Shown here: positions 43,760 through 55,764 of the stretch, piece after piece
Layout of the letters: each line of letters starts with the position of its first letter
Position numbering within the stretch: the stretch's first letter is position 1
DNA from: Maratus speciosus
Lineage: Eukaryota; Arthropoda; Arachnida; Araneae; Salticidae
Direction: 5' to 3'
Length of the DNA stretch: 64,000 bases
NCBI GenBank assembly: GCA_963932465.1
Contig: OZ010791.1
Coordinates: forward strand, 318,924,283 to 318,988,282
Notes under the pieces: model-generated
Told to the model about the DNA's origin: nothing
Database searches by the model: none
The model's input: the letters and a program-made list of their open reading frames with translations, nothing else
Position numbers and translations under genes: made by a program

Positions 43760-45000
43760 TGAGTAACTAAAATTTAGCTGAATGTATGCGTTAATTAAGA
43801 TTTCGGTCACTATTAATAACTATAAAAATCGAGTTCTTAAAGAGATAATGCATTTCCTGCATTATTTGTGTTAATAGGAACTCTATTTTCATGTAGCATG
43901 GGTAAATCTCTCAGAGTCATCGGATCAGTGACATCAGCGGAAAATACTTTTCTCTCGAAACGGATTTATACATTTTTTTAAACAAAATATTTATACAAAA
44001 GAACTGAAACATAGCCCTTATTCTTATTAAAACGTGTGTGCTTCAGTAATTTTTGTTATATAATTTGTAAAAAAGTATTAAGTGAAAAATTTAAGATACT
44101 TATGTTTGCTAGATCTATAGTTAAGAAATATATTATGAAAATAATTATTTCGCAAAACCATGGATTTTTTTTTTTTATTTATTACCCTAACGCGTTAGAT
44201 TCATTCATAAATAACATTAAGTTTGTCATCTAAATAATAAAAATATGTAATAAAGAAAAGAAAAACATGTACATAAAAAAACATTTTCAGACAAAAACAT
44301 TTTTATATTTACCAGATGTTTATCGAATTTAATAATTAATGATATGGAGCTAATGTAAAATATAACAATGGTTTTCTAGTAAACGTCAGCCTGAACCATA
44401 TATGACAAATTTAGAATTAAATGATAAATGTCATTTTCAGGTAATTATCCTTTTTAGATAAAAAATAACATCGATAATTTATCAGTTTATCTGTTACGAA
44501 TTGTAATTCGTTCGTGAAACATCAAATGCTGCTACAGTACATATATATATAAGTGCTCCGCTTTTATGAATTCTAATATTTGAAACGTACTCTTCAAGAT
44601 CAAATGTTAGAAAACATTGATATAGCTAAAAGAAGGTAAGAATGGTATTTAGTTTATTCAATTTATTTATTGCATGCAATTATCAGATCAGCATTTTACT
44701 GAAATACTAGGGGACTCTGCACCCTACTAGCTAAGCTCGCCAACCCCTGTTCAGACATCGCAAATTCTGAAAAAAAAAAAAAAAAAAAAAAAAAAAACCG
44801 TAAATTTTCTTGTTTTTAAAAAGATTGCAGAAGTTTGAATTTTAATTAAAAAATCAGGGGTGATCTCCCTAAAGCGGGTTTCCATTCATTTACCTTCTAA
44901 TGTGAAATTTTAAGGACAAATAAGATGCTGTTAAGACATCCAACGGCTGTGTGCATGTTTGAGTAAATACGATCAGATAAACATTTGAAAATATTATATA
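43760..45000. other. AT-rich spacer with homopolymer
   Basis: It holds a poly-A run of about 28 at 44770-44797, possibly the tail of an unrecognised retroposon, and otherwise AT-rich DNA without credible frames. Confidence 0.4.
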
Positions 45001-45017
45001 TATGTATTTTTAACAAC

Positions 45018-45044
45018 GATATATATATATATATATATATATAT
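45018..45044. repeat. (AT)n microsatellite
   Basis: About 27 bp of alternating AT. Confidence 0.9.
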
Positions 45045-45059
45045 TTAAATAATACATTT

Positions 45060-45830
45060 TAAATGTATCGTTTTAAATCTTCCCCAATTTTTGGCAAACA
45101 TTCCTTTCTCTTTTTAACATTCACATGAAAGTACTTTTATATTTAGAAAGAAAATATTATTATTTTCGTTGTCTTATAATTGGCAACATTAATTAAAAAG
45201 ATCATCTCGAAAAATAAAATGAACATCTCGCATAGATTTATTTCTAATTATTAACTTTTTGTCAATACTATCATTTGTTCATTTTTAATATGGCGTGATT
45301 TCTCCCATTTAATATTTTTAAAGAATAATAATGAATTTATCATTTTAAAAATTTCTTTCTATTTTTAATATTGACGTGAAAATACTTTTGTTGTCGGAAA
45401 GGAAATATTATTATTTGCGCTGCCTTAGAATTAGCAACAAACGTTAAAAATCATCTTGAAATATGAAATAAATGTCTCTTGTAAATATGTTTTTAAATTC
45501 TAACTGTTTGGCAGCATTATTATCTGGCCATTTTAAATATGATGTAATTTCCCACATTTGCTGTTTTTAGCTCATATTAATGAATTTATTATTTTATAGT
45601 TTTCTTTCTTTTTTTTAATAGTCAGTGTAAATACAATTTTTATGACGTAATTCTCAGTATTTTCATGCTTTTAAGATGTAATCATTTAATGCTAAAGTTT
45701 TTTTCTGTTTTTAATAGCCACGTTTAAATAAATTTTTAATCCTAAGGAAATATTATTCCTTGCGCTGTTTTTATAATTGGCAACAATTTGAAATAATAAC
45801 CTTTTCTAAAACACGAAAAACATATTTCTT
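45060..45830 (-). repeat. Degenerate tandem repeat of about 190 bp, minus orientation
   Basis: Read on the minus strand, units share AAATTACATCATATTTAAAA, GCCAAACAGTTAGAATTTAAA and CAAGAGACATTTATT with the plus-oriented array at 22.99-23.64 kb. Three to four units are visible (near 45110-45300, 45300-45490, 45490-45670 and 45670-45820). It is noncoding. Confidence 0.65.
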
Positions 45831-45839
45831 GAAATGACG

Positions 45840-46845
45840 AAAATTTTATTAAAATAAACAAGAAATTATTATTTATTTAATATTTTTATTATTTATATTA
45901 TTTAACGAATTTTCTTTTCACATTTTCTTGAAAAACACAATTTAATCACAGTATTGTCTTCACATTCAATTGAAATAAAAGATAATTTCAATTTCAATTG
46001 ACAATGACGAAAAAAAAATCTAATAATCCCTATATTTTATCATAAAAAAATGGTGTCATTTCGTTTCCATCATTATAGAAGTATCTTTAAAATTAGAAAA
46101 AAAAATATCTCGAAAACTAATTTAAATTTGAAAATTGATAGTTTGTGTGAATTAGGTGGCAAAAGTTTCCATATTTTAGAAGTAATAGCTGTAAAACATA
46201 ATCAGTTGTTTAATCAGTCGTTTTGTAAATTCGTTTCATTAGGATTTTATATGTATAGGGTAAATGTAAAATTCTGAATATCCATCGATATACGTTTACT
46301 TTCGTCTCTTGCGACAATCAAATTCCAAGAATCTATAGTTTAAAATGAAATTATATTTCAAATCGATTTTTTAATGATAACTTAACAATAAATAAAAGCA
46401 TTAATAAACAAACTGTGTAATCAATATTTTTTATTCACATTTTAACAAGTTTCAATAAAAAATATTTCAAAACCCTGACCACAAATATATAATTTTTTTG
46501 TAACTTAACTTCCACTGAAAGACGAAGCATGTAAAATATTAATAATTTAAATATCATTTACAAAGACTTAATATATATATATGAGGACCCCAAAAGCTAA
46601 GGGATACAAGTCACAAAATTTTGATTTCGAGTAAATTGAGTTCAAAGTTAAACATCAATTGTAATTGACTGACTTGGAATATGAAACTGTTGCTTATATC
46701 TTAGTGGTGTTTGGACTGTTATTTAAACAACTGTAAAAAAAAGTGGAGTAAAGTTTTTTTTTTTTTTTAATTTATAATTAAGCAGTATTGATCATCATTC
46801 GGCACTTGTACTCTTTGGCTTCCAAGCGATAAACAAAAAATGAAA
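45840..46845. other. AT-rich spacer, nothing recognised
   Basis: No gene recognised. A frame of 75 codons at 46050-46274 has no recognisable domain and is probably chance. Confidence 0.4.
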
Positions 46846-46849
46846 AATT

Positions 46850-47050
46850 ATGAAATAAAAAAAATGATTTTACGAAAATTTAAGAACAATTTTGATACAA
46901 AGGAATGAAAGGACAAAATTTTGTTTAATATAAGTTTTAAAAATGAGAGATAATGAAATTAAAAAAATATGATGAAATATTTAAGAACAATGTTTATACA
47001 AATGAATGAAAGGAGAAAATTTTGTTCTAATATAAGTTTTGAAATATTGA
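46850..47050 (+). repeat. Two-unit tandem repeat of about 110 bp
   Basis: Two units share TTTAAGAACAAT.TTxATACAAA, GGAATGAAAGGA.AAAATTTTG and TAATATAAGTTTT. The minus-strand frame at 46959-47174 lies over it and is not a gene. Confidence 0.75.
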
Positions 47051-47187
47051 AATTTTTTAATTTTTTATCCATTAAAATACATTTATTTAGCGTATAAGAA
47101 AGTAAATTGTAAAAAGAGAAAATTGACACAAAAAAGTTTGAAAATATGGAGCAATATTGTTCTACTGATAACATGGAATCAACACAT

Positions 47188-47530
47188 CTAGATTATCTCA
47201 TCCTCAACAGTTTCATAAGCACGATTAGGGTCAGCAGCCTGATCTTCAGAAGCGTGCAGGGCTTCAGTGTGTCCTGATGCCACTTGGTGAGGAAAATCTC
47301 GGTGGAAAACGTGGTACACTGATGGTACAAACTGCAACAGTTCAGTGAGATTTTTAAACTTAAGGTACTTGAGTTCTGGTTTTTCTTGTGCTATGGGAAA
47401 CTCAGGCAGAACTCTAGGGCATCTTCGGGCACGACTGAACTTCACCTATAGCTCGTGAAATGGTTCTAATTCACCACCAGCAGTTTCTTTGTAAAATAAT
47501 GTGAAGGGTTTCTTTTTTTCTCAAAATGCA
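47188..47530 (-). CDS. Unrecognised protein fragment at the BEL/Pao end
   Basis: The 85-codon frame (47445-47188) reads KFSRARRCPRVLPEFPIAQ, then KFKNLTELLQFVPSVYH and ends with an acidic tail. Upstream in the same direction the sequence EKKKPFTLFYKETAGGEL (about 47520-47465) looks coding too, interrupted by a stop. It is less AT-biased than chance frames and its codons look used, but I do not recognise the family. It is not the usual DUF5641 end of BEL/Pao polyproteins. It may be a piece of a captured gene or of another transposon abutting the truncated element. Confidence 0.4.
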
Positions 47531-47531
47531 G

Positions 47532-47951
47532 TCACTGCATATTTCGGATACCTCTCACTGACATTATAAAAAATGGTGCAAGTGACTCCATTAAAAGAGG
47601 ACAAGCTAAATCGACTCCCACCACTTCAAATATAGCTGCATCTCTGATTCTGTCTTCAGGTGGGATTCCTGGTTCGACCTCTGTTCTGGGTGTTTGGAAT
47701 CTTAGGCACTTAACACATTGTCTAATGACGTTTCTGATATACTTTCTTGATTTCAAAATCCAAAATTTTTCTCGAAGTTGAGCCATTAGTATGCTAACTC
47801 CAGTGTGATGATTTTCTAAATGTTTTTCAAAAATTAACTTCTGGACCACGGGATGTTTTGAGGGCAAAATTATTGGATAACGAAAATCTTCTTTGTCTTG
47901 TCTACAGATTATATTTGTTTTTGCTCTCAAAAGTCCGTTTTTGTCTTCCAA
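47532..47951 (-). pseudogene. BEL/Pao integrase N-terminal fragment
   Basis: The frame shows GLLRAKTNIICRQDKEDFRY, then the integrase zinc finger: H-X3-H in EKHLENHHTG and C-X2-C in IRQCVKCLRF. It proceeds to PGIPPEDRI and VVGVDLACPLL, where the first catalytic Asp sits (normally 'vGiDyaGPl'). It then ends within 25 residues; the other two catalytic residues are absent. The element could not integrate on its own. Confidence 0.8.
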
Positions 47952-48007
47952 TGGTCTTAAGGCTCTTAATTTGGGATCTGTGCTTCCTGAAAAGGATTCC
48001 TTTTGTA

Positions 48008-48856
48008 CTAATCTGAGTAATATTTTTCTGCTTTTTCAAATTCATCAACGGAGATGTTGATTGATGAAATTCTTTCTTTATTTCTTGTGTTGTTATAAAA
48101 ACGATATATAAATGCAATCATTCTTATGTTTTTTCGATAAGAGGAAAAATATCGATAAAAACGGTGTAAATCAGTGTCTTCATTGTCTAAAAGTGTTAGG
48201 ATTGTCTTTTTCCTTTCTTTATTTATTATATCCTCGTCAGGGTGTTCTTCTGGTTGTAGCCACTGATCTTCCAGTAAATACAGCCAAGCTGGTCCCTCCC
48301 ACCATCGTGACTTCTCCAATTGCTCAAAGGTACATCCTCTGGATGGGAGGTCTGCCGGATTTAAATTTCCTGGTATATGTCGCCAGTCTTCAACTTGGGT
48401 AAGGCTTCTGATTTCTAAAACTCTATTGTGGCCAAATGTACCCCAAGATTGTTCTCTTCTTATCCACCCTAAAGCTTCTGAGGAATCGCTCCAAAAGATT
48501 GTCTTCTCTGGTTTCAACTGAAGATCACTCATGATAGTTTTAGCGAGTCTAGCTCCAATGAGGCACGAGTGTAGCTCAAGGCGAGGAATTGTGAGATCTT
48601 TAATGGGCGCTACTCTACTTCTAGCATTTACTAACTGAACTTTAACTCCTTCTTGTGTTTGACATCTAAGATACACACAAGTGGCATATGCGTGTCTACT
48701 AGCATCGGAAAAGGTATGCAAGGAAATGATATTTTCATTTTCGTGCGATACATTCAACCAGCGTGGAACTTGAATTTCTTGTAAAAAGTTAATTTGTTTT
48801 AACCAGGTCTCAGACTGTTTTCTTAAATTTTCAGGAAGTTCTTCATCCCATTTCAA
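48008..48856 (-). pseudogene. BEL/Pao Peptidase_A17/RNase H-like region
   Basis: A frame of 282 codons with MKWDEELPENLRKQSETWLK, LHTFSDASRHAYATCVYLRC, RSRVAPIKDLTIPRLELHSC, FWSDSSEALGWI and HIPGNLNPADLPSRGC, all hallmarks of the A17/RNase H region between reverse transcriptase and integrase in BEL/Pao polyproteins. The RNase H acidic residues (SDAS, RLEL, SDSS) are present. It lacks its own start signal and is part of the broken polyprotein; frame changes separate it from both neighbours. Confidence 0.85.
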
Positions 48857-49600
48857 TTTCTGTTTCCAGGTTTCCTGAAGAATTAATTTTGGAATGAGAG
48901 TTCTCGGGGCGGAAAATCCTATGGGGTCGAAAATCTTTTGGTAACCGATAAAATTTTTCTCTTTGTGAGTGGGTCTTTCGTTTCAATTTTTTTCTTCAAT
49001 TTTACACATTAATCTGTCTTGCTCTAAGTTCCAGACCAATCCCAAAACTGGTGCTAACTTTGTATTATCTTCAGAAACATGATCATGGCCTGAGGCAAGT
49101 TTGATCGCCGACATCTTAAATTAAAATGAGCTGAAGATAAAATACACTGTAATTCTGTTATAATTTACCAGTATCTGCGATCGATTTTAAGCTAGTAATT
49201 GAATTGTCAATGCAAAATGAATCTTTCAAAATTCGTGCTGTATTTTCCCACTGTTCAGGTACTTGACTTAAAAGATGGTTTAGTGTACCCATTAATAAAA
49301 ACGGGCTTGAAGTGAGTTCGAAGACTACGCGGCAATGTCTATAAACTTTTAAATTATGTTTGGAGTCGAACCAGAGAAAGCATAAACAATTGCGATCTTT
49401 TTCTGTGATTTTTATCTGGAGAAATGCTTTTTCAATGTCTGAAGAAATACCTATTTTGTATTTACAAAAACGATTCAAAATACTCGGAATTATTTCAATC
49501 AAATTAGGTCCCTTTGTGAGACAAACGTTTAAAGAAGGAGAGTTTGCATTATGTGCGGAGGCATTGAAAACTTTCAGTCATCATTGTCATTTCAAGGCAT
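48857..49600 (-). pseudogene. pol: BEL/Pao reverse transcriptase fragment
   Basis: The frame at 49502-49158 reads CKYKIGISSDIEKAFLQIKI (first catalytic Asp in SDIEKAF), FLWFDSKHNLKVYRHCRVVF, ELTSSPFLLMGTLNHLL and SFCIDNSITSLKS. The last motif corresponds to FYVDN/YVDD; the first Asp is kept and Asn follows, as in many BEL/Pao enzymes, while Tyr has become Cys. Upstream, VFNASAHNANSPSLN (about 49575-49530) is visible in the same direction but separated by a short disruption from the 395-codon frame. Between 49158 and 48856 the sequence remains similar to the family but has stops. Confidence 0.8.
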
Positions 49601-50774
49601 TAAACATTTTCGTCGTTTCACTATTTTCTTTAATTACTAGTCTGTGGGGTAAGAAATGTACTTTATTCTCCTTATCGTCTGAAATTTCTTCTATAATATT
49701 ATTATCCTTCCACAAATTTAAAATTTCTTCATATTCTATTTTCTTATTTGTTTTGATAAGTTTTTGTTCTGTCTTGCGCAAATGTTTCTCTGCTAATACG
49801 CGAATGCTCGCTAAAATTGAGTTATCAACAATCCAGGGTAGTGTCACTTCGTAGCAGCCACTTTCATCACGTTTGACTGTTTCAAGAAAATGGTTATAAG
49901 TTTCTCTAGCTAAATCGTCTTTATTTTTGTAACCTTCATCAGTAATACCCAAGGTATCTAAGTTCCACAGATGTGATAAACTGGCATTTGAAGTAAATAA
50001 TGACAGCGATATTACTGACAACGAACCTTCTGAATCATTTCCATTACACTCTGTTTTCCCCATAATTGTCCAGCCTAACTTTGTTTCAAAAGCTGTTATA
50101 CCCAAAACAGGAAAATATTTTATATTATCTGTTAATAATTTCGCCGCCATGTCAGCGCCAATTAAAATGTGTACTTCCGGATTATTCTCATATAAACATA
50201 GTCGATTATTTTCACGAACATCGGTCAGATGAATTCCCCTTTTTTCTAAGATTTTTATCATCTCGTTATCGCGGCATAAATTTACTCCTGAACAGATTTT
50301 TTCTTCATCTAAAGCTTGTATTTTAAATTGGAAACTATGATCTAAATTACTGATAGTAAATTCATAGTGATTATGTTTACTCGTTTTTTCTACCCCTCCG
50401 AAGAGTCCGTGTCTAATTGTTTCTGATCGAATTTTCCTTAATTTCAATTTATTCGCAGCATATCTAGTTATATAGCTATTGTGACTCCCTGTATCTAGAA
50501 TGATACGAATAAATTCGGAAGATTGATTATCATTACGGATCTCCACTATCAAGGTTTGTAAATAGACATTAGGAATTATATCCTGATTTGACAGCATCGG
50601 TCTCGTAGCATCGCTACTCTCTGAATTAGTAGATTTCCCTTTTGAATTTATTTCTTTATTACACATTATCTGGGCGTGTCTCGAATTGCAAATACCGCAT
50701 AAATCCTTCGATACACAGTATTTTCCAATATGTCCGTGGGATAAACATACATAGCAAAGGCCTCTCTTTCTCAA
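49587..50774 (-). pseudogene. BEL/Pao zinc knuckle, DUF1758 protease and pol start
   Basis: This 395-codon frame is the longest in the window. It begins with the second and third Cys-rich knuckles (CYVCLSHGHIGKYC at about 50762-50721, CGICNSRHAQIMC), then the aspartic protease DUF1758 with IILDTGSHNSYITRYAANKL (active-site DTGS, about 50505-50440), VHILIGADMAAKLL and TKLGWTIMGK. It ends with the pre-reverse-transcriptase segment VHFLPHRLVIKENSETTK. A first knuckle, CGFCFGRHQTNKC, lies just upstream at about 50860 and is joined without a stop up to the start chosen by the first Met, so the true coding region extends further 5'. Confidence 0.85.
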
Positions 50775-50896
50775 TAAATCAAGTCTTTTTTCAAACGGTA
50801 AATTACTTGTGCTAAAACATTTATTTGTCTGGTGCCTGCCAAAACAAAATCCACAAGTAGTCTCATTTTCGCTCTGAACTAATAAATCACTCGTTG

Positions 50897-51990
50897 CTAG
50901 TAATTTTCTATTCGGAGAATCAAATTTATTACTCTGCGAATTAAATTAAATGACTCGGGGGGAAAGGAAGGATTTTTCCTAAATGACTGCGCACCGTAAT
51001 TATTTTGTGTTGATTTTTCATTTATTTCATTCAGTGATGACGCATACATTTTCTCTCTAGATATTAATTGCTTATGTAAGAACGATATTAAATCTTGGAC
51101 ATTAATTGAGTCGTCATGCGTTTTATTGAACTCCAAAAACTAGGTCTCTCGGTAATAATTTAAATAAAATGGGGGATAATAAACTTCCATAAGAGTCTAA
51201 TGAAATGTTAAGGGACTCTAGACTTCTAATGTTCGTTTGTATCTCATCAAAAGTTTTCAAAATGATTTGGTGTAATTTGAGTGTCTGAGCGGAGTTAAGT
51301 TAAGAAGTTTATTTGTATGTACCGAAATTAACATATCCTTATTTCCGTACCTTTCTTTCAAATTATCGACGGCCTTTAAATAATTATCTGCAGTGACACA
51401 AAATCCATCTATACTTTTGAATGGAATGGGGGCTAGAAAACTTTTTAAATAGTTAAATTTATCTACTGGATCTAATGTGTCATTGTTGTGAATGGTTGTT
51501 TCAAAAGCTGACCAAAACGAAAGCCATTCAACGAAATCCCCAGAAAATTTTGCGATATTTAGTTTCGGTAATTTAATGTTTACGTTTTCCTTTAAGGGAT
51601 TTTTTCATTTAGAAAATGAATCATCCTGTTTTTTCATTTTATCTAACTCTTTTATCTTTCTGTTTGCTCTAAAGCGCCATGACGTAATTTTCTCTTTAAA
51701 CTCGCAAGCGCCATGTAATTCTGTATCTAATTGTTCTTCTTGCACCAATTTTTTAATTTCCCCGTCTGCTCGTGTCAGTTCCATTTCTGTCACACTTAAC
51801 TGTTCCACTACTTCTTCTAATTCAAAAATGTCTGGTTCTCCCTCTTTCAAAATAGCTTCTATTTTATTTATAAACTTATTTATACTTTCACGTAGCACAG
51901 CTCTTTCTTTTTTGGCGATAACTAAACTTTATCTCGATAGATAACTAACTAATTCTCTGTTTCTAATTTTTTCATTAATCTTATTATCTA
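50897..51990 (-). pseudogene. gag: BEL/Pao gag (DUF1759-like) remnant
   Basis: The N-terminal frame (51898-51605) starts LRESINKFINKIEAILKEGE and is rich in Glu, Lys and Leu, which suggests a coiled coil like that at the start of BEL/Pao gag. After a stop the core follows: KLPKLNIAKFSGDFVEWLSF (about 51580-51520), typical of DUF1759, then LDPVDKFNYLKSFL and RYGNKDMLI. The last segment (51136-50897) carries INVQDLISFLHKQLISREK. Several stops and frameshifts interrupt it. Gag would form the particle that packages the element RNA. Confidence 0.8.
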
Positions 51991-52019
51991 ATAAAAAAAA
52001 GCTTTCAACTTACATAATC

Positions 52020-52464
52020 ACAAAATAAAAGCTAAATGTCCTACCTGTTCTTTCCTTCGCATAAGGGGAAATAGCCGGACAAACGATGAAGTAAATGACA
52101 GAACATCAAAATAATTAATCTTGAGTCTTCGAAATAAAGAAAGTTGTATTACGTTAAATATTAATGAAGAGACGTACACAGTACACACAACAGGGTTAGA
52201 CACTCACAAAATAAACATTATATACAAGCTACAATTCAAGTATTAAAGTTTCTTTTTTAAAGTTATTTTCTTTTCACCAACGTTCATATCTGGTTTCTAT
52301 TCTGTTCTAAATCTCAGTCATTTCTCATAGAAAAAGGAAAACAAGTTCTGTCTGCTTTTGCGCAGTAGCACCGTTCGGTCTGACGTAACACGCTGCAGGT
52401 GCGTTTTGTTTTTGTTTTTTATTCAAGGGGTAAGGAGTAAGAGGAGTTACTTGATTTCGCAACA
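52020..52464 (-). repeat. Probable 5' LTR of the BEL/Pao element
   Basis: On the minus strand this region starts TGTTGCGAAATCAAG at 52464, a start often seen in BEL/Pao terminal repeats. It contains a TATATAATG near 52218 and ends shortly before the gag start. No second copy occurs on the left side of the element within the window, so the call rests on position and its first bases only. Confidence 0.45.
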
Positions 52465-52469
52465 ACTGT

Positions 52470-54280
52470 TATCTTCTTAAAAGATGTCACTTTTTTCCTT
52501 AGTTCTCAAAATATTCCTAAAATCTACGCATAATTTAATATTTTATGTTTTAAAAACTGACAAACTGGGAGTAAAGTTTTAACACTTCATATAAAATCAA
52601 GCGTACATTTCAGAAATATTTTGAAAACTATTAAAAAAGAGACATCATTGAAGAAGAGTACACATAAAAAAGAATTAAAAATATAAATTTTCTGGGGCGA
52701 TATTTTGAATATAAATATGCATTAAATGCCCATAGACTTAACATTACCGAGAGTAATTCAGAAGCTGGGTGACCAGCAGCCATAATGTAACAATTCACCA
52801 TAAAATTAAATCTGTTTACAATAAATTATGCGAATAAAAAAATTATATATTTTTAACCATGTGTAAAAACAAATCGGAAACAATTTCTTTGAATCAATCC
52901 AGAATAATGCAAAATTCTCCTGAAATGATCCATTTGGTGGCATCCAACTTATATTATTAAGCCGAAAAGTTATGATTTGAATTTTTTTAAATGACCAATT
53001 TAAATTTGTAAAAAGAAACAATTTAAAATTATACATTTTTTTTTCTTGTAAAAATTGTGAAATATTTAGCTTACTGTTCAGCATGAAAAAATTGTGATTT
53101 TGAATTATCAAACCGAAACTGATTTTTTGGAGCTTTTCTTGCTTTTTTGATATATTCCACCTAATGTAAGATTTAATAAAAATAATAAGGGTCAGTGAAA
53201 GGACGTGTTTTATTTTATTTGTACCGTTATCCTCTTGGTTAATAACAAATAAAAACACACGTAAATGTGGTTACATTCATTATTTATGATTCTTATTTTT
53301 TATATTTTTATTAATTTAAAAAAATACCTTTTTTTTTAAGCAACTGTGCCACAATTCTACACCATCATTTATTCCTCCAGTTTACCCCATATTGTACTTA
53401 AAAATATTCTGAAAATGTTGTGATAAAAAAGTGTAATTGCACACAAATGAAAAGTATTTTCAATATGTCATTTATTAAAAAAGAATAAGGTCGATATGTC
53501 CATTTAATCATTTAATACAACGAGTTGGAACCCGTCGAAATTCGATGAACTAAAATGTTAGAAAAGAACTTCAAATCGAATTTGTAATAAACCTACAAAA
53601 ATAATTACAATAAAAAATTCGTCTGACATTGGTTATCTCACTCTTAAAACAAATAATATTTTTAACCTAAAATTACCAAAATATTATTTCCACAAACTTC
53701 AACTGCTTAAATTATTGAAAAATTAAACTCAATTAGAACACGTAATCAAGATGAGTAATTATGATGAATTTATCGATTGAGGCTCTTATGTTTGTTTTTA
53801 CGGGATGAAAAATCAGTAAAAAGGATTTCGCTTTGTCACATTATAAAATGCCCCCCGCCCCCCCTATAAAGTCTAAACTGTACGTTATTTTCACATTCTC
53901 ATAATTTACATTACTCACCACTCAAATTCACAATTTGAAAGTATTTCAACGCGCAATACATTATTAATGAATGTATTTCCAAACTTAAAGTCAAGTTTGT
54001 CTGATACAACTTTTCATTTGAACATTCGCATAAACTTTAAGTTCTAATCTCAATACCCGCGAAAAAAAAAAATAAGAAATTTGCCTTGTCAAATATTTAG
54101 TTTTATCAAAATAAATGATCGTATTGTTTTAAATGTGACATAATTTTTACTCACTGAATCATTTTGCCTAGCGTCTCAAACTCAGTATCAGCGTAATGTA
54201 AAAATATTGAAATGTAACTGATTTATGGATAAGAATGCATGTTCTTTTTTAACGTTTGACATCATTTTCTGTTTAAAAAT
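52470..54280. other. AT-rich spacer, nothing recognised
   Basis: It includes a 150-codon minus frame (53258-52806) rich in Phe, Ile, Lys and Asn with no recognisable domain, which I regard as chance. A C-rich run lies at 53850-53866. Confidence 0.4.
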
Positions 54281-54282
54281 TA

Positions 54283-54685
54283 TAAAAAAGTTACTTTTAT
54301 TTATAATGTGAAAATGGCATCAATAAGGATATAATCAATAAAAATAATAAACCATGACTATTTTCCCTTTACCATGAAGGTAATGAAGTACTTCAGTTGC
54401 CACAATTACAAAATTTGTATTAAAAATTACAAAAAAAATTAATATCTCAAAAATAAATTGAGATACAGCTTTCAAGCAAAAAGAAGTTACTTTTATTTGT
54501 AATGTGAAAATGGCATCAATAAGGATATAATCAATAAAAATAATAAACCATGACTATTTTTCCTTTACTTTCAATATAAATGGAGTACTTCCGTTGCCAC
54601 GATTACAAAATTTGTATTAAAAACTACAAAAAATTAATATCTCAAAAATAAATTGAGATACGGCTTTCAAGCAAATTGCATTTAA
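54283..54685 (+). repeat. Two-unit tandem repeat of about 195 bp
   Basis: Two units share AAGTTACTTTTATTT, GTGAAAATGGCATCAATAAG, ACCATGACTATTTT, GTTGCCAC.ATTACAAAA and GAGATAC.GCTTTCAAGCAAA. They differ at only a few positions, so the duplication is recent compared with most arrays here. Noncoding. Confidence 0.9.
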
Positions 54686-54689
54686 AAGA

Positions 54690-55760
54690 GCATTTTTTTT
54701 CCTTATACGACGGTGTTAAAATTTAAACTGTGCGGTGTTTAAAAGTTTAAAAGTTTGCCGTAGATATAATTGCAAAAACCGAAATTTTATTTCAAATTTC
54801 AAAGTGTTGCCATTTGCAAAATGACGTATGCGTTACGCACAGATATGTTTGTCCTTTATAATATAGATAGATAGTATAGCATCTTAAATATAAAAAGAAA
54901 ATCTTTTTTTTTCTGCAAAACAATTACCATGCTACCTCTATAATATTTTAATAAAAATTAAAATTTTCATTGGACAGAAAAAATTTTCCAAAGGAAAATT
55001 GTAACAGGTAGAATGATTTCAAAGGCAGCAAGCAGCTTTAGAATCTCAAACAAGATTAAAATCATTCAAAGGAAGAAACGCTCAAATTAAATCTCATAAA
55101 TTTTTTCAGGCATACATCTTCTTTTCCTAATTTTAAACTTAAAAGATATATTTTCCTTACAATACAGTGCGCAAATAATGAAGAGAAAATAAAAAGAAGG
55201 TAATTTTGGTTGAATGCTGTTTTTAGTTAATTCCTTTAAAAAAAAAAAAAAATTGTTTTTTAAGTGATTCTTATACGGCGCGCTTTCTTCAAAAACATTT
55301 CAGTTTTGATAAATTAAGGTTTTTGATGTGTTTCCTAATTTAATATCTATTAATTTTAAAGGATTAAAATATTCCTTGTTTATCTTCCAAAAATTTCAAA
55401 TAAATCTTTTATACTTGTGTACTCTATGAATATAGCAAACTTGGTTCGTACTTTGTTTGCTTTTTTACAACTATAAGTATTAATGAAATTTTTATTAACT
55501 AATAGGTTTTAAAAATCAATAGCTTAGTAAAAGTTTCATAAGAAATTTCAATAGTTCTAGTGCCAAAGAAATACGAAGCCCATAAAAATATTGTAATGCA
55601 GACAATAAATAAAAAATATGCAAGATGACGCAAAATATGTCATTAAAAAAAACTTCAATATAATTTTTATAGAAAAGTTAGAACATGCCACGATGTATTG
55701 ATTTTTATTTTCTACTGTTCCTATTGCAAAGTGTCGTTAAACATATTCCAATTTATAAAA
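54690..55760. other. AT-rich spacer, nothing recognised
   Basis: No coding frame or clear repeat recognised. Confidence 0.4.
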
Positions 55761-55764
55761 TGAA

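Larger units (their letters stand above)
47530..52464 (-). mobile_element. Degraded BEL/Pao LTR retrotransposon
   Basis: The element is read right to left: a likely 5' terminal repeat, gag (DUF1759-like), zinc knuckles, DUF1758 protease, reverse transcriptase, Peptidase_A17/RNase H-like region and the start of integrase. This order, together with DUF1758 and A17, defines BEL/Pao. The catalytic half of integrase and the 3' terminal repeat are missing on the left side. Coding parts are split by several frameshifts and stops, but long stretches (up to 395 codons) remain open, so it decayed later than, or lost less than, the Gypsy element. Confidence 0.85.

Noticed and set aside
49360..49854. 164-codon frame on the plus strand
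   Set aside because: It is the opposite strand of the BEL/Pao protease and reverse transcriptase region.
51492..51944. 150-codon frame on the plus strand
   Set aside because: It is the opposite strand of the BEL/Pao gag region.
52806..53258. 150-codon open frame on the minus strand
   Set aside because: Composition is dominated by Phe, Ile, Lys, Asn and Leu as in random AT-rich DNA, and there is no domain, signal or conserved context.
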